Source: Bizionia argentinensis JUB59 (lineage in GTDB: Bacteria; Bacteroidota; Bacteroidia; Flavobacteriales; Flavobacteriaceae). From it: DNA of 64,000 nt. The position numbers and the translations under genes were made by a program. This document shows, piece after piece, positions 44,990 through 55,708 of this stretch (the stretch's first letter is position 1; every line of letters starts with the position of its first letter). Location: assembly GCF_000224335.1 (NCBI RefSeq), contig NZ_AFXZ01000003.1, positions 1-64,000 on the forward strand, given 5' to 3'. The notes beneath the pieces were generated by a model. It was given only the letters and a program-made list of their open reading frames with translations. It was not told the DNA's origin and ran no database searches.

Positions 44990-46294
44990 ATGAGTAATAT
45001 AGTAGCTATAGTTGGGCGCCCAAATGTTGGGAAATCAACCTTATTTAACCGTTTAATCCAACGTAGAGAGGCCATTGTGGACGCTGTGAGTGGTGTGACA
45101 AGAGACCGTCACTACGGAAAAAGTGATTGGAATGGTAAAGAATTTACGTTAATAGACACGGGAGGCTACATAAAAGGAAGCGACGATGTTTTTGAAGCTG
45201 AAATTGACAAACAAGTAGAAATAGCCATTGAAGAAGCAGATGCCATTCTTTTTATGGTAGACGTAGAAACAGGCGTAACAGGCATGGATGAGGATGTTGC
45301 CAGATTATTGCGCAAAGTGTCCAAGCCGGTTTTTTTAGTTGTAAATAAAGTAGATAATGGTAAACGTCATGAAAATGCCGTTGAATTCTATTCTCTAGGC
45401 TTAGGTGAATATTTTACAATAGCCAGTATTAATGGTAGTGGAACAGGTGATTTATTAGATGCTTTAGTTAAAGCCTTGCCGGAAACAGTAGAGGAAGAAG
45501 AGCACGAACTACCACGTTTTGCAGTCGTTGGTCGTCCTAATGCTGGAAAATCATCCTTTATAAACGCATTAATTGGCCAAGATCGTTATATAGTAACAGA
45601 CATTGCAGGTACTACTCGTGATTCCATTGATACTAAATACAACCGTTTTGGATTCGAATTTAATTTAGTAGATACGGCTGGTATTCGTAGAAAAGCGAAA
45701 GTAAAAGAAGATTTAGAATTCTATTCTGTAATGCGAAGTGTGCGCGCCATTGAATATTCGGATGTATGTTTAATAGTTTTAGATGCCACACGTGGTTTTG
45801 ACGGACAAGTACAGAATATCTTTTGGTTAGCACAACGAAACCGAAAAGGGATTGTTATTTTAGTGAACAAATGGGATTTGGTTGAAAAAGATACCAAAAC
45901 AACTAAAGAATTCGAAACTGCTATTCGAAAAGAAATGGAACCGTTTACTGATGTGCCAATTGTATTTATATCAGTATTGAATAAGCAACGTATTTATAAA
46001 GCTATAGAAACGGCGGTTGAAGTTTATAAAAACCGAACTAAAAAGATTAAAACAAGTAAGCTAAATGAGATTTTGTTACCGCTTATTGAAAATTATCCAC
46101 CACCAGCTTATAAAGGTAAGTTTGTAAAAATAAAATATATTATGCAGTTGCCAACACCGCAACCGCAGTTTGCTTTTTTCTGTAATTTGCCGCAGTATGT
46201 TAGAGATCCCTATAAACGTTTCTTGGAAAATAAATTAAGAGAACATTTTGATTTTAGAGGTGTTCCGGTAAGCGTTTATATGCGTAAAAAGTAG
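44990..46294 (+). CDS. der: Ribosome biogenesis GTPase Der (EngA)
   Basis: A 434-residue double GTPase for 50S assembly. Domain 1 has [22 protein letters not shown] and NKVDNG; domain 2 starts near 177 with [16 protein letters not shown], then [17 protein letters not shown] and [13 protein letters not shown]-like C-terminal domain follows ([10 protein letters not shown] at the end). The gene is monocistronic with a perfect terminator. Confidence 0.97.
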   Translation: MSNIVAIVGRPNVGKSTLFNRLIQRREAIVDAVSGVTRDRHYGKSDWNGKEFTLIDTGGYIKGSDDVFEAEIDKQVEIAIEEADAILFMVDVETGVTGMDEDVARLLRKVSKPVFLVVNKVDNGKRHENAVEFYSLGLGEYFTIASINGSGTGDLLDALVKALPETVEEEEHELPRFAVVGRPNAGKSSFINALIGQDRYIVTDIAGTTRDSIDTKYNRFGFEFNLVDTAGIRRKAKVKEDLEFYSVMRSVRAIEYSDVCLIVLDATRGFDGQVQNIFWLAQRNRKGIVILVNKWDLVEKDTKTTKEFETAIRKEMEPFTDVPIVFISVLNKQRIYKAIETAVEVYKNRTKKIKTSKLNEILLPLIENYPPPAYKGKFVKIKYIMQLPTPQPQFAFFCNLPQYVRDPYKRFLENKLREHFDFRGVPVSVYMRKK

Positions 46295-46323
46295 AATATC
46301 ACGATTAATATTTTATTATAAAT

Positions 46324-46357
46324 AAAAATCCATTTACAATTGTAAATGGATTTTTTT
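46324..46357 (+). terminator. Terminator of der
   Basis: A 32-bp perfect palindrome: AAAAATCCATTTACAA pairs with its complement 46340-46355, and Ts run on to 46357; 30 bp after the der stop. Confidence 0.88.
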
Positions 46358-46478
46358 GGGTTAAGTTCTTACATATAGCTGTTTGTAAATTAAGTTTTAT
46401 ACTTTAATTAAGAAAATTCATACGATTATCAGGTTATATTCGTTTTCTTAAAACCAATTAAAACCATCAATCAAAATC

Positions 46479-49286
46479 ATGAAGAATCTTTTTTTTATAG
46501 TCGCATTTCTATGCATTTCTATTTCTTTTTCTCAATCGAAATCTATCGAAATTTCTGGTAAAATTATAGCGGCTGATGATCAATTGCCATTGGAATCGGC
46601 AACTGTCCACCTAGAAAGATTATCCGATAGTACGGTAATTAATTATACAATATCTGATAGAGAAGGGCGGTTTCTTTTAGAAGACCGTATTTCTGATAAG
46701 TCTGTGAAGATGTACGTTTCCTATATAGGTTACAAAACTTATGTAAAAACAATTTCTTTAAGCAACCCTATAATTAAATTGGAAAACATTAAAATGGAAG
46801 TGAGTAATGCCTTGGACGAGGTTTTAATTAAATCATCTGCGCCAATTACCATTAAAAAAGATACATTAGAATTTAATGTCAGTTCTTTTAAAACTAAAAA
46901 AGATGCGAGCGTTGAAGATTTACTAAAAGAATTGCCAGGGGTAGAAGTAGATGAAGATGGAAAAATAAAAATTAACGGAAAAGAAGTCAATAAAATTCTC
47001 GTTAATGGAAAACCATTTTTTGGCGACGACCCAACTATTACTACAAAAAACCTGACTAAAGAACTGATTGAAAAAGTTCAAATTGTTGATACAAAAACAA
47101 AAGCGGAAGCTTTTACTGGCGAAGATGTGGATGGCGAAAGTAAAACCATTAACCTAACTATTAAAGAGGAAAATAATAAAGGTGTTTTCGGTCGTGTAGC
47201 TGGTGGGGTTGGAACAAATGATCGTTATGAAGGCGCTGGAATGTTAAATTATTTCGATAACGACCGACGCATAAGTGTGTTGGCTGGTACTAATAATATT
47301 AATTCGCCAGGGTTTAGTTTTGGCGAGATCCGTAAAATGTTTGGTGGCGGTAGCAATATGTCCATGTCTAACAATGGATCCTTTAGTATTGATGGCCGCT
47401 CTTTTGGCGGTGGACAAGGTATTACCAAATCTCGAAATGCTGGCCTTAATTTTGCTGATAAAATTGGAGAAAAGACAGATGTCGCTGCCGATTATTTTTA
47501 CTCGGGAAGTACATCGGAAAATGAGACAGCATCTCAGCGTGAAAATATTTTACCAGACTCTAGATATTTTACCAATTCGACTTCAAAAAGTTATAATGAT
47601 ACCAATAGCCATTCTGCTAATATGGGTTTTGATATTGAAATCGATTCGACATTTTTAATTAATATCGATCCATCATTTCGCTATGTTAAAAGTACCAATA
47701 CCTATGATTCGGATGAAGAATCTTTAAACGACCAAAATGTTTTAACTAACAACTCTAATGCAAATTCATATATAGAGGATATTGGTAAAAACTTTCGTAA
47801 TAATATTAATATAACTAAAAAATTTGGAGATAAAGGTGCGTTTGTAAGAGTGAATGTGACTAATGAAATTAATACACGCGAATCTGAAGATTACTTAACG
47901 TCATTAACAAATGTTTATGGTAAAGATGTAAATGATCCGAATAATCCCGAATATGTGTTACTAGATCAAACTGAACGCGATCAATTAACAAACGGTGAAG
48001 GGGATGTTAATACGTTCCGCTCTAGTATAAATTATAGACTACCATTAATTGCAGAAGCGCTATTTTTAGATTTCGATTATAATTATGATCGTGAGAAAAG
48101 TATGGATACTAAAAGTACCTATGATAAAGATGGTCAGGGTGATTACTCCATGTTTAACGAAGATTTAAGTACCGATTTCGAGTATTTAGATGAAAGTATG
48201 ACACCGGGTGTTAGCATAAGTTATAGTAACAAAATTTGGTCTGCTAATTTTGGTTTTAATTATGTTTTTAGAACATTGGGTAACACGGATTTATTACGTT
48301 CGGAACTGACCATTAAGAAGCGTTTTGAATCTCCAGAGTTAAAAGGTTATCTACGTTATAAATTTAGTCCAAAAGTTTCTTTTTGGTCTAGTTACAGTAT
48401 GAGGAGTAGTCCTCCGAGATTATCGCAATTACAGGCATTTCAAAATGTATCCAATCCGTTAAATACCATTGTTGGTAATCCTGATTTATCGCCTTCTAAT
48501 GATCATCGAATTAGTTTAGGTTTTAATGCTTTCGACTGGCAAAAACGAACAGGTTTTTACGCTTATATTGGTGGTGATTTAAATGAGAATCAAGTAGTAA
48601 ATAAAACTACGGTAGATGATGATTTCGTTAGTACTACAACGTATGCTAACGTAGACGGGAATTATAATGCATATGCGAGTTTAAATTATAGTAAGGATTT
48701 TAAATTAGATAGTATACGAACCATTAAGGCTAGCATTGGAATGACCACAGGTCAACGCAGAAATATTAACTTTAATAATGATGTGCAATACGCTAGCAAA
48801 AGGCAATCGCTTTCCCCAAAAGCCGAACTGCGTTTTATATGGAAAAATGTTATGGAATTCAGACCACGTTATTCTATTTCATTCACTAAAAACAAATATG
48901 ATTTACCGGAATTTGAAGATCGTAATTTCTTATATCTTGACTTAAGTTTAAGTACGGCTTTATTCCTTCCGAAGAAATTTGAATGGCGAAATGATGTCAA
49001 TTTTAATTACAATCCTAATATTGGCCCAGGCTTTCAAAAAAGTGCGTGGTTTTGGAACTCTACTTTAGCATATTCTGTTTTGAAAGATGCCGGAACGGTT
49101 ACGTTAAAAGTATATGATTTACTAAATCAGAATACAAATGCTAGACGAACAGCCACGCAAAACTACATTCAGGATTCTCAAAGTACCGTGTTAGAACAGT
49201 ATTTTATGTTGAGCTTTAGTTGGAAATTTAATAGTTTAGGAAGTAAAGGTGAAACAAAAGGAAATGATGTTTTCTATTCTCATTAA
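46479..49286 (+). CDS. Outer-membrane beta-barrel protein (TonB-dependent receptor-like)
   Basis: A 935-residue outer-membrane protein. Signal peptide 1-19 (ending ISFSQ), then a CarboxypepD_reg-like beta domain (22-105: ISGKIIAADDQLPLESATVHL). A plug-like domain (about 115-220) has DASVEDLLKELPGVEVDEDGKIKINGKEV and ILVNGKPFFGDDP. The long barrel carries the OMP_b-brl_3 pattern and ends with an aromatic strand. This group resembles TonB-dependent receptors; the ligand is unknown and no SusD gene is adjacent. It is flanked by terminators on both sides, so it is a single-gene unit. Confidence 0.88.
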   Translation: MKNLFFIVAFLCISISFSQSKSIEISGKIIAADDQLPLESATVHLERLSDSTVINYTISDREGRFLLEDRISDKSVKMYVSYIGYKTYVKTISLSNPIIKLENIKMEVSNALDEVLIKSSAPITIKKDTLEFNVSSFKTKKDASVEDLLKELPGVEVDEDGKIKINGKEVNKILVNGKPFFGDDPTITTKNLTKELIEKVQIVDTKTKAEAFTGEDVDGESKTINLTIKEENNKGVFGRVAGGVGTNDRYEGAGMLNYFDNDRRISVLAGTNNINSPGFSFGEIRKMFGGGSNMSMSNNGSFSIDGRSFGGGQGITKSRNAGLNFADKIGEKTDVAADYFYSGSTSENETASQRENILPDSRYFTNSTSKSYNDTNSHSANMGFDIEIDSTFLINIDPSFRYVKSTNTYDSDEESLNDQNVLTNNSNANSYIEDIGKNFRNNINITKKFGDKGAFVRVNVTNEINTRESEDYLTSLTNVYGKDVNDPNNPEYVLLDQTERDQLTNGEGDVNTFRSSINYRLPLIAEALFLDFDYNYDREKSMDTKSTYDKDGQGDYSMFNEDLSTDFEYLDESMTPGVSISYSNKIWSANFGFNYVFRTLGNTDLLRSELTIKKRFESPELKGYLRYKFSPKVSFWSSYSMRSSPPRLSQLQAFQNVSNPLNTIVGNPDLSPSNDHRISLGFNAFDWQKRTGFYAYIGGDLNENQVVNKTTVDDDFVSTTTYANVDGNYNAYASLNYSKDFKLDSIRTIKASIGMTTGQRRNINFNNDVQYASKRQSLSPKAELRFIWKNVMEFRPRYSISFTKNKYDLPEFEDRNFLYLDLSLSTALFLPKKFEWRNDVNFNYNPNIGPGFQKSAWFWNSTLAYSVLKDAGTVTLKVYDLLNQNTNARRTATQNYIQDSQSTVLEQYFMLSFSWKFNSLGSKGETKGNDVFYSH

Positions 49287-49317
49287 TTAGTACTCGTTTT
49301 TGGGGTGTAACAAAAAT

Positions 49318-49352
49318 AAAAGCCATTTTAGTTTCTGCTAAAATGGCTTTTT
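49318..49352. terminator. Bidirectional terminator between the barrel protein and TPM genes
   Basis: A 14-bp stem AAAAGCCATTTTAG / CTAAAATGGCTTTT with a six-base loop and T run on the plus strand, between two convergent genes; A-rich on the other side, so it serves both. Confidence 0.88.
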
Positions 49353-49387
49353 AAGTTTTATATACTAATCTTAGTATAGGGTAGTAT

Positions 49388-50221
49388 TTACCAACCTCCG
49401 GAAGCGCCACCGCCTCCAAAGCCACCGCCTCCGAAACCACCGCCAAATCCGCCGCCGCCGCCAAAACCGCCGCCAGAAGATCCACCGAAGCCACCGGATG
49501 AGTTGCCACGCCCCATGCTGCTTAAAATAATAGCGTCTAAAAAGCTAAAGCCACCCGACTTGTTACCCGAGCCGCCATCACCGCCACGACCTTTTTTTGT
49601 GGTAGAAATTAGTATAAAAATAAATATAATAACTAGGAAAAATAACGAACCAAGCGGAAAACCTTCTTCAGAATTATCTTGACGTGAACCTTGATATTCA
49701 CCTGTTAAAACTTCAAAAATAGCATCCGCACCACGATCTAAACCCCCAGGATAGTCTTTGCGCTTAAAGAAGGGTGTAATGTCCAATTCTATAATCCGCT
49801 TACTCATGGCGTCCGTAAGTAAGTGTTCAACACCATAACCAGTATTAATAGCGATCCTCTTGTCATTAAGTGCCAAAATAATAAGCACGCCATTATCTTC
49901 TTTTGCTTGACCAATTCCCCATTTTTCACCCCATTGTGCGCCTAGGTAATTAATATTTTCACCATTAGTTGATGGAATAATAACAACTACAATTTGTGTA
50001 GAGGTTGTGTCAGAATACTTAATCAGCTTATTCTCTAAACTAGCTTTTTCCGCAGCAGATAAGAGTTCAGCATAATCATAGACACTGGTTTGCTCTTTCG
50101 GGACTTCTGGAATGGTAAATTGTCCTAAAACAGGCTGTAAACCTAAAAATAGCATAGCGCAAACAAGGCTGTACTGTTTAAAAGTGAAATTCCTAAAAAG
50201 AGAACTTATTAATTTGGGCAT
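49388..50221 (-). CDS. TPM domain protein with Gly-rich tail
   Basis: A 277-residue membrane-bound protein: signal peptide (about 1-33, ending VLGQ), TPM domain (about 40-175: VYDYAELLSAAEKASLENKL, STQIVVVIIPST, WGIGQAKEDNGVLIILALNDKRIAINTGYGVE), a transmembrane helix (about 185-205) and a tail of GGFGGGG-type repeats ending SGGW. TPM proteins occur with LemA; the family has been linked to photosystem maintenance in plants and to membrane stress in bacteria. The operon is lemA-TPM-TPM, with an 8-bp gap to the preceding gene. Confidence 0.9.
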   Translation of the reverse strand: MPKLISSLFRNFTFKQYSLVCAMLFLGLQPVLGQFTIPEVPKEQTSVYDYAELLSAAEKASLENKLIKYSDTTSTQIVVVIIPSTNGENINYLGAQWGEKWGIGQAKEDNGVLIILALNDKRIAINTGYGVEHLLTDAMSKRIIELDITPFFKRKDYPGGLDRGADAIFEVLTGEYQGSRQDNSEEGFPLGSLFFLVIIFIFILISTTKKGRGGDGGSGNKSGGFSFLDAIILSSMGRGNSSGGFGGSSGGGFGGGGGFGGGFGGGGFGGGGASGGW

Positions 50222-50229
50222 AATTGTTT

Positions 50230-50667
50230 TTATCCTTTTGAAATTGTGTTTGGTAATTCATCAATATCATCTTTTTTCCATGGAAAATATTTTGCCAAAG
50301 CCATGCCAGCTTTTTCAATACCATCAACCAAACCTTGCTTAAAGTTTCCTTGTTTAAATTGCAGTTGAATAGCATTTCGCGTGGTATCCCAAAAATCGTC
50401 AGAAACTACATCGTTAATACCTTTATCACCATAAATAACAAACGTTTTATCTTCTACAGCAACATAGATCAATACGCCATTTTGTAGCTTGGTATTGTCC
50501 ATTTTTAAATTGTGGAAGACATCCATTGCGCGATCAAAAACATCAATTTCTGATGTTTTTTCTAAATGAACACGTATTTCGCCAGACGTGTTTTTTTCAG
50601 CATCGCGAATGGCATCTACGATTGCTTTCTCTTCTTCGGCTGTTAAAAACTCTTCTATTTTAGACAT
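50230..50667 (-). CDS. TPM domain protein, soluble form
   Basis: A 145-residue second TPM domain without signal peptide or membrane segment: FLTAEEEKAIVDAIRDAEKNTSGEIRVHLEK, NGVLIYVAVEDKTFVIYGDKGINDVV, FWDTTRNAIQLQFKQGNFKQGLVDGIEKAG. It follows lemA by 5 bp and precedes the anchored TPM protein by 8 bp, so the three act as one operon. Confidence 0.88.
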   Translation of the reverse strand: MSKIEEFLTAEEEKAIVDAIRDAEKNTSGEIRVHLEKTSEIDVFDRAMDVFHNLKMDNTKLQNGVLIYVAVEDKTFVIYGDKGINDVVSDDFWDTTRNAIQLQFKQGNFKQGLVDGIEKAGMALAKYFPWKKDDIDELPNTISKG

Positions 50668-50672
50668 ATTTC

Positions 50673-51269
50673 TTAAAAATCAAAATTAACATCTGGTGCG
50701 TTTTCGCTTCCTGCATCCGCTTTGTATCTAGGCATTTCTTCAAAACCGAAGATTCCAGCTAACAATGTTCCAGGGAATTTTCTAATGTGCTTGTCGTAGA
50801 AATTCACCTTTTCATTAAAACGATCTCTAGCTACATTAATACGATTTTCAGTGCCTTCTAACTGCGACTGTAATTCTAGGAAATTCTGATTAGCTTTAAT
50901 GTCTGGGTAGCGTTCAACAGTTACTAATAAACGCGATAATGCACTACTTAAACCACTTTGAGCTTCTTGAAATTGCGCCATGTTTTCTGGCGTTAAATTA
51001 TTAGCATCTATATTAGTTGCTGTAGCTTTAGATCGTGCTTCAATAACATCGGTTAAAGTTGTACGTTCAAAATCGGCAGCACCTTGTACGGTTTTTACCA
51101 AGTTCCCGATTAAATCATTTCGGCGTTGGTATGAGCTTTCTACATTTGCCCATTCTGTTTTAGCATCTGCTTCATATTCTATTGCGGTATTATTAAATCC
51201 TACAGCCCAAGAATAAAGTCCTATTGCAATTACAGCAATTACAATAACTGGAATTAACCATTTTTTCAT
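50673..51269 (-). CDS. lemA: LemA family protein
   Basis: A 198-residue protein with one N-terminal helix (about 4-24) and a helical-bundle domain. The family core is ANVESSYQRRNDLIGNLVKTVQGAADFE, LLVTVERYPDIKANQNFLELQSQLEGTENRINVARDRFNEKV and FPGTLLAGIFGFEEMPRY. LemA proteins are membrane-associated and of incompletely known function. It is first in the lemA-TPM-TPM operon. Confidence 0.93.
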   Translation of the reverse strand: MKKWLIPVIVIAVIAIGLYSWAVGFNNTAIEYEADAKTEWANVESSYQRRNDLIGNLVKTVQGAADFERTTLTDVIEARSKATATNIDANNLTPENMAQFQEAQSGLSSALSRLLVTVERYPDIKANQNFLELQSQLEGTENRINVARDRFNEKVNFYDKHIRKFPGTLLAGIFGFEEMPRYKADAGSENAPDVNFDF

Positions 51270-51334
51270 AATAAATTGTTTTTAGTGTATAAGTGTAAAG
51301 TTACTTTTTATTAGTTGAATTTTTAAACGAAATG

Positions 51335-51664
51335 TTACAACTGTTCTTTAATTTTGACGAGTTTCGCTTTCACTTCCTTCAATTTTGATATTATTTGAAA
51401 CATATTTAAGGTTTCTTGCTTTCCTTCTTTTAAATGCGTTTTTGCGCCTTCTAAAGTGAAACCACGTTCTTTAACCAAATGATAAATGAGTTTTAGATTC
51501 TGAATGTCTTCAGGTGTAAACTTTCTATTGCCTTTGGCATTTTTTTTAGGCTGTAGTACATCAAATTCTTTTTCCCAAAAACGTATTAATGAGGCGTTTA
51601 CCCCAAAAGCCTTAGCGACTTCGCCAATACCATAATATCGTTTTTCGGGTAAGTTGATATGCAT
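51335..51664 (-). CDS. MerR-family transcriptional regulator
   Basis: A 109-residue minimal MerR protein: the winged helix starts RYYGIGEVAKAFGVNASLIRFWEKEFDVLQPKKNAKGNRKFTPED, followed by a dimerisation helix. There is no effector domain or metal-binding cysteine pair. Its ATG shares one base with the stop of the M23 peptidase gene (TAATG), so it is translated with it. Confidence 0.9.
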   Translation of the reverse strand: MHINLPEKRYYGIGEVAKAFGVNASLIRFWEKEFDVLQPKKNAKGNRKFTPEDIQNLKLIYHLVKERGFTLEGAKTHLKEGKQETLNMFQIISKLKEVKAKLVKIKEQL

Positions 51665-52635
51665 TAGTCTAAAGATTGGTTTTCAAGGGTTGCATGTTTT
51701 AAGAGCTCATCAAATTCTTCAGCAGAAAGATTGCCATAATAGAAATTTAACGGATTAATACGTTCATCATCTTTAAATATCTCATAATGTAAATGCGGCC
51801 CTTGAGATCGGCCCGTGTTTCCTACAAAGGCAATTAAATCCCCACGTTTAACTTTCTGATTCTTTTTAACATTGTATTTGTAAAGATGTGCATATAAGCT
51901 AACATATCCAAAACCGTGATCCACACGAATATGATTACCGTATCCAGAAGACTGATTGTCTGCACGAACTACTACACCATCTCCAGATGCGTAAACTGGC
52001 GTGCCTCGCGGCGCTGTGAAGTCCATGCCATAATGAAATTTTCTGGCTTTCGTAAATGGGTCCGTTCGGTAGCCATAACCAGATGCCATTCGTGTTAAAT
52101 CTTCGTTGTTTACTGGTTGAATAGCGGGAATAGCTGCTAATAACTTCTCTTTCTCCTCGGCAAGCTTAACAATTTCATCAAGAGATCTCGATTGTACAAC
52201 AATTTGTTTCTGAAGCATATCAATACGCTTATTGCTCTCTATAATTAGTTTAGAATTATCAAAACCTTCCAAGCTTTTATAGCGGTTTACACCACCAAAG
52301 CCGGCTCGGCGCTGTTCGTCCGGTATAGGGTTTGCTTCAAAATATAAACGATAAATATGATTATCCCTATTGGCAACATCCTCTAGGACGAGTTGCGCTT
52401 CTTCCATTTTTTTGTTCATTAATTGAAACTGCAACTGCATATTGGAAAGCTCACGCTTAAATGCTTTTTCTTTTGGAGATTCAATATACTGACTAGTAAT
52501 AAACATAGTTAAGAAACCAAATAATCCAGCCGCTAAAATAAAGAGTCCAATGTACTTAAAAGTACGTCTTTTTCTACGCTCAATCTTCCTATATGCAAGC
52601 GTTTCAGAATCGTAATAATATTTTACCTTACTCAT
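51664..52635 (-). CDS. M23 family metallopeptidase (cell wall)
   Basis: A 323-residue single-pass membrane protein: basic N-terminus, transmembrane helix (about 29-47), coiled coil in the periplasm, and a LytM/M23 domain (about 195-305). Zinc-binding motifs are intact: FHYGMDFTAPRGTPV, and HLHYEIF near residue 283. Such enzymes cleave peptidoglycan cross-bridges or activate amidases in growth and division. It is cotranscribed with the MerR gene. Confidence 0.93.
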   Translation of the reverse strand: MSKVKYYYDSETLAYRKIERRKRRTFKYIGLFILAAGLFGFLTMFITSQYIESPKEKAFKRELSNMQLQFQLMNKKMEEAQLVLEDVANRDNHIYRLYFEANPIPDEQRRAGFGGVNRYKSLEGFDNSKLIIESNKRIDMLQKQIVVQSRSLDEIVKLAEEKEKLLAAIPAIQPVNNEDLTRMASGYGYRTDPFTKARKFHYGMDFTAPRGTPVYASGDGVVVRADNQSSGYGNHIRVDHGFGYVSLYAHLYKYNVKKNQKVKRGDLIAFVGNTGRSQGPHLHYEIFKDDERINPLNFYYGNLSAEEFDELLKHATLENQSLD

Positions 52636-52851
52636 TGGCTAAATTTACTATTTTTGCAGTTAATTAGAATAGAATTATTAATTATTCTGCTTGACAAACA
52701 AACAAAACTACAAAATTAATGCAATAACATTTTTATTGTTGTTTTTGTGACTTACTAATACTCCAAATATCAGAGTGGTTTTTGGGGTAAAGATATAAAT
52801 TGTTTGGCACTTTGTGGAATTTTAACATAAGCTTACAAAGCATTTTCATTT

Positions 52852-55503
52852 ATGAAATCTCAAGACATACGCGCAAAATTTTTGCAATTTTTTAAAGACA
52901 AGAACCATAGCATTGTGCCGTCGGCACCCATGGTACTAAAAAACGACCCCACTTTAATGTTTGTCAACTCCGGTATGGCGCCATTTAAAGAATATTTTTT
53001 AGGAAATGCTGTTCCTAAAAACAACCGACTTACCGATTCACAAAAATGTTTACGTGTTTCTGGTAAGCATAACGATTTAGAAGAAGTTGGTTATGATACT
53101 TATCACCATACTCTTTTTGAAATGTTGGGTAACTGGAGTTTTGGTGATTATTTCAAAAAAGAGGCCATTGCTTGGGCTTGGGAGTTGCTAACCGAAGAGT
53201 TTGGTGTTGATAAAGATATTTTATATGTCACTGTTTTTGAGGGTGATGAAGGGGACGGTATTCCAATGGATCAAGAGGCTTATGATTTTTGGAAAGAATT
53301 AATTTCGGAAGATCGCATCCTTATGGGGAATAAAAAAGATAACTTCTGGGAAATGGGCGATCAAGGACCATGTGGACCATGTAGTGAAATTCATGTAGAT
53401 ATTCGTTCCGCAGAAGAAAAAGCAGAAGTTCCTGGGAAAGATTTGGTTAATTTAGACCATCCACAAGTTGTGGAAATTTGGAATTTAGTTTTTATGCAAT
53501 ACAACCGTAAAGCCAACGGATCATTAGAAGCATTACCAAATAAGCATATTGATACAGGTATGGGTTTTGAGCGTTTATGCATGGTTTTACAAAACGTAAA
53601 GTCCAATTACGACACAGATGTTTTTACGCCAATTATTCGTGAAATTGAAACGATCACCGATAAAGAATACATCCCCCTCGTAGGGACAAGTCGAGGCTTG
53701 TCCGAAAAAGAAACCGAACAAGAAAAAATAAACGTCGCCATTCGCGTCATTTCAGATCACGTTCGTGCCGTAGCATTTTCAATCGCTGATGGTCAATTAC
53801 CAAGTAATACTGGAGCTGGTTATGTAATCCGAAGGATTTTACGTCGTGCTATTCGATACAGTTTTACATTTTTAGATCAGAAAGAACCGTTTATTTACCG
53901 TTTAGTTGATGTGTTGAGTAAGAAAATGGGTGATGCTTTTCCAGAATTAATTTCGCAAAAGCAACTGATTGAAAACGTGATTAAAGAGGAAGAAGCGTCT
54001 TTTTTAAGAACTTTAGATCAGGGTTTATTGCTTTTAGATGGTATTATAAAAAGTACGTCTGGAGATACTGTTTCAGGTGAAAAAGCATTCGAATTATACG
54101 ATACTTACGGTTTTCCAATCGATTTAACGGCTTTAATTTTATCGGAACAAGAATTGAAGTTGGATGAAACAGGTTTTAAGGAACATTTAGAAAAACAGAA
54201 AAAACGTTCGCGTGCTGCTAGTGAAATGTCTACAGACGATTGGACAATTCTATTTGAAGATTCTGTTCAGGAATTTATAGGTTATGATACTTTGGAGGCT
54301 AATGTAAAAATAGCGCGCTACCGTAAAGTCACTTCTAAAAAAGATGGCGCTATGTATCAACTCGTTTTCAATTTAACACCTTTTTATGCAGAAGGTGGCG
54401 GACAAGTTGGTGATAAAGGTTATTTAGAAGATGCAAACGGCGATATTACTTATATCCTAGATACCAAGAAAGAGAATAACGTGGTGATGCACTTTGCAAA
54501 AGAATTACCAGAAAATATAACTGATACATTTTCGGCGACTGTCGATTCGAAGCAACGTTTTCGTACTGAATGTAATCATACGGCAACACACTTATTACAC
54601 CAAGCATTGCGTGAAGTTTTAGGATCTCATGTGGAGCAAAAAGGAAGTGCGGTTCACTCTAAATATTTGCGTTTCGATTTTTCACATTTTTCTAAATTAA
54701 CAGTAGAAGAATTACGCGATGTTGAACTTTTCGTAAATGCCCGTATTGCTGGAAAATTAGAATTACAAGAACAGCGAAATATGCCTATGGATAAAGCTAT
54801 TGAAGCTGGCGCTATGGCATTATTTGGTGAGAAATATGGCGATACGGTTCGTATGGTTCGTTTTGGTCAATCTATAGAATTGTGTGGAGGAACACATGTG
54901 AAAAACACTGGTGATATTTGGTTTTTTAAAATTACTTCAGAAGGTGCTGTGGCGTCGGGAATTCGTAGAATTGAAGCTATTACAAACGATGCTTTAAAAG
55001 ACTATTTTGTTGATGTTAATAGATCTTTTAATGATATGAGAGCGTTATTGAATAATAACGAACCTGTAAAAGCGCTTCAAAGTTTGCAAGACGAGAATAG
55101 CAGTTTGAAAAAACAAGTAGAAGGGTTATTAAAAGATAAAGCCAAAAACTTAAAAGGCGAACTTAAAAATGAAATTACCGAAATAAACGGGATTCATTTT
55201 CTAGCCAAGAAAGTAGATTTAGATGCTGGTGGAATTAAAGATTTATGTTTTGAATTAGGTAGTCAATATGATAACTTATTCTTGTTGTTTGGAGCAGAAA
55301 ATGACGGGAAGGCTTTATTGTCTTGTTATGTTTCAAAAGAATTAGTTGAAAGAAAAGGGCTAAATGCAGGACAAATAGTTAGAGAACTCGGTAAGTTTAT
55401 TCAAGGCGGTGGCGGCGGACAACCATTTTTTGCAACGGCTGGCGGTAAAAACCCTGCTGGTATTGCGGAGGCTTTAGAGGCTGCAAAGAAGTATTTGGTT
55501 TAG
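52852..55503 (+). CDS. alaS: Alanine--tRNA ligase
   Basis: An 883-residue AlaRS. The class II core starts [27 protein letters not shown], with [43 protein letters not shown] and DTGMGFERL. The tRNA-recognition region includes [21 protein letters not shown]; the editing domain has [12 protein letters not shown] and [10 protein letters not shown]. The C-Ala domain ends with [17 protein letters not shown]. All key residues are present. Residues 274-284 ([11 protein letters not shown]) are encoded by a palindrome and look like an in-frame insertion. A GxxExxY cassette follows. Confidence 0.96.
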   Translation: MKSQDIRAKFLQFFKDKNHSIVPSAPMVLKNDPTLMFVNSGMAPFKEYFLGNAVPKNNRLTDSQKCLRVSGKHNDLEEVGYDTYHHTLFEMLGNWSFGDYFKKEAIAWAWELLTEEFGVDKDILYVTVFEGDEGDGIPMDQEAYDFWKELISEDRILMGNKKDNFWEMGDQGPCGPCSEIHVDIRSAEEKAEVPGKDLVNLDHPQVVEIWNLVFMQYNRKANGSLEALPNKHIDTGMGFERLCMVLQNVKSNYDTDVFTPIIREIETITDKEYIPLVGTSRGLSEKETEQEKINVAIRVISDHVRAVAFSIADGQLPSNTGAGYVIRRILRRAIRYSFTFLDQKEPFIYRLVDVLSKKMGDAFPELISQKQLIENVIKEEEASFLRTLDQGLLLLDGIIKSTSGDTVSGEKAFELYDTYGFPIDLTALILSEQELKLDETGFKEHLEKQKKRSRAASEMSTDDWTILFEDSVQEFIGYDTLEANVKIARYRKVTSKKDGAMYQLVFNLTPFYAEGGGQVGDKGYLEDANGDITYILDTKKENNVVMHFAKELPENITDTFSATVDSKQRFRTECNHTATHLLHQALREVLGSHVEQKGSAVHSKYLRFDFSHFSKLTVEELRDVELFVNARIAGKLELQEQRNMPMDKAIEAGAMALFGEKYGDTVRMVRFGQSIELCGGTHVKNTGDIWFFKITSEGAVASGIRRIEAITNDALKDYFVDVNRSFNDMRALLNNNEPVKALQSLQDENSSLKKQVEGLLKDKAKNLKGELKNEITEINGIHFLAKKVDLDAGGIKDLCFELGSQYDNLFLLFGAENDGKALLSCYVSKELVERKGLNAGQIVRELGKFIQGGGGGQPFFATAGGKNPAGIAEALEAAKKYLV
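53675..53703. repeat. In-frame palindrome inside alaS
   Basis: GGACAAG (53684-53690) and CTTGTCC (53697-53703) form a perfect 7-bp stem around TCGAGG, preceded by CCTCGTAG. It keeps the reading frame and encodes VGTSRGLS. Its CGAGGCTTG core is shared with the intergenic palindrome at 24911. Confidence 0.75.
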
Positions 55504-55538
55504 TAGTTTTCCGCAGATGGAAAAAGAGCAAAATCGCG

Positions 55539-55580
55539 GAGATTCACGGAGTATTTTTTTTAAATCTCTCTGTGAATCTC
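55539..55580. repeat. Hairpin between alaS and the GxxExxY cassette
   Basis: GAGATTCACGGAG and CTCTGTGAATCTC pair over 13 bp with one G-U, separated by a T-rich loop. It resembles extragenic repeats often seen next to GxxExxY genes and may also terminate alaS. Confidence 0.7.
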
Positions 55581-55708
55581 TGTGTAATAATAAAATTCTC
55601 GCGAAGACGCAAAGCCCAATATTATGAGTGGTTTTTAATATCGTGGTCTGTGAAGTGATAAATATTCAGAATTTCTTATTATTTTAAGGACTTACAAAAA
55701 CATATACA

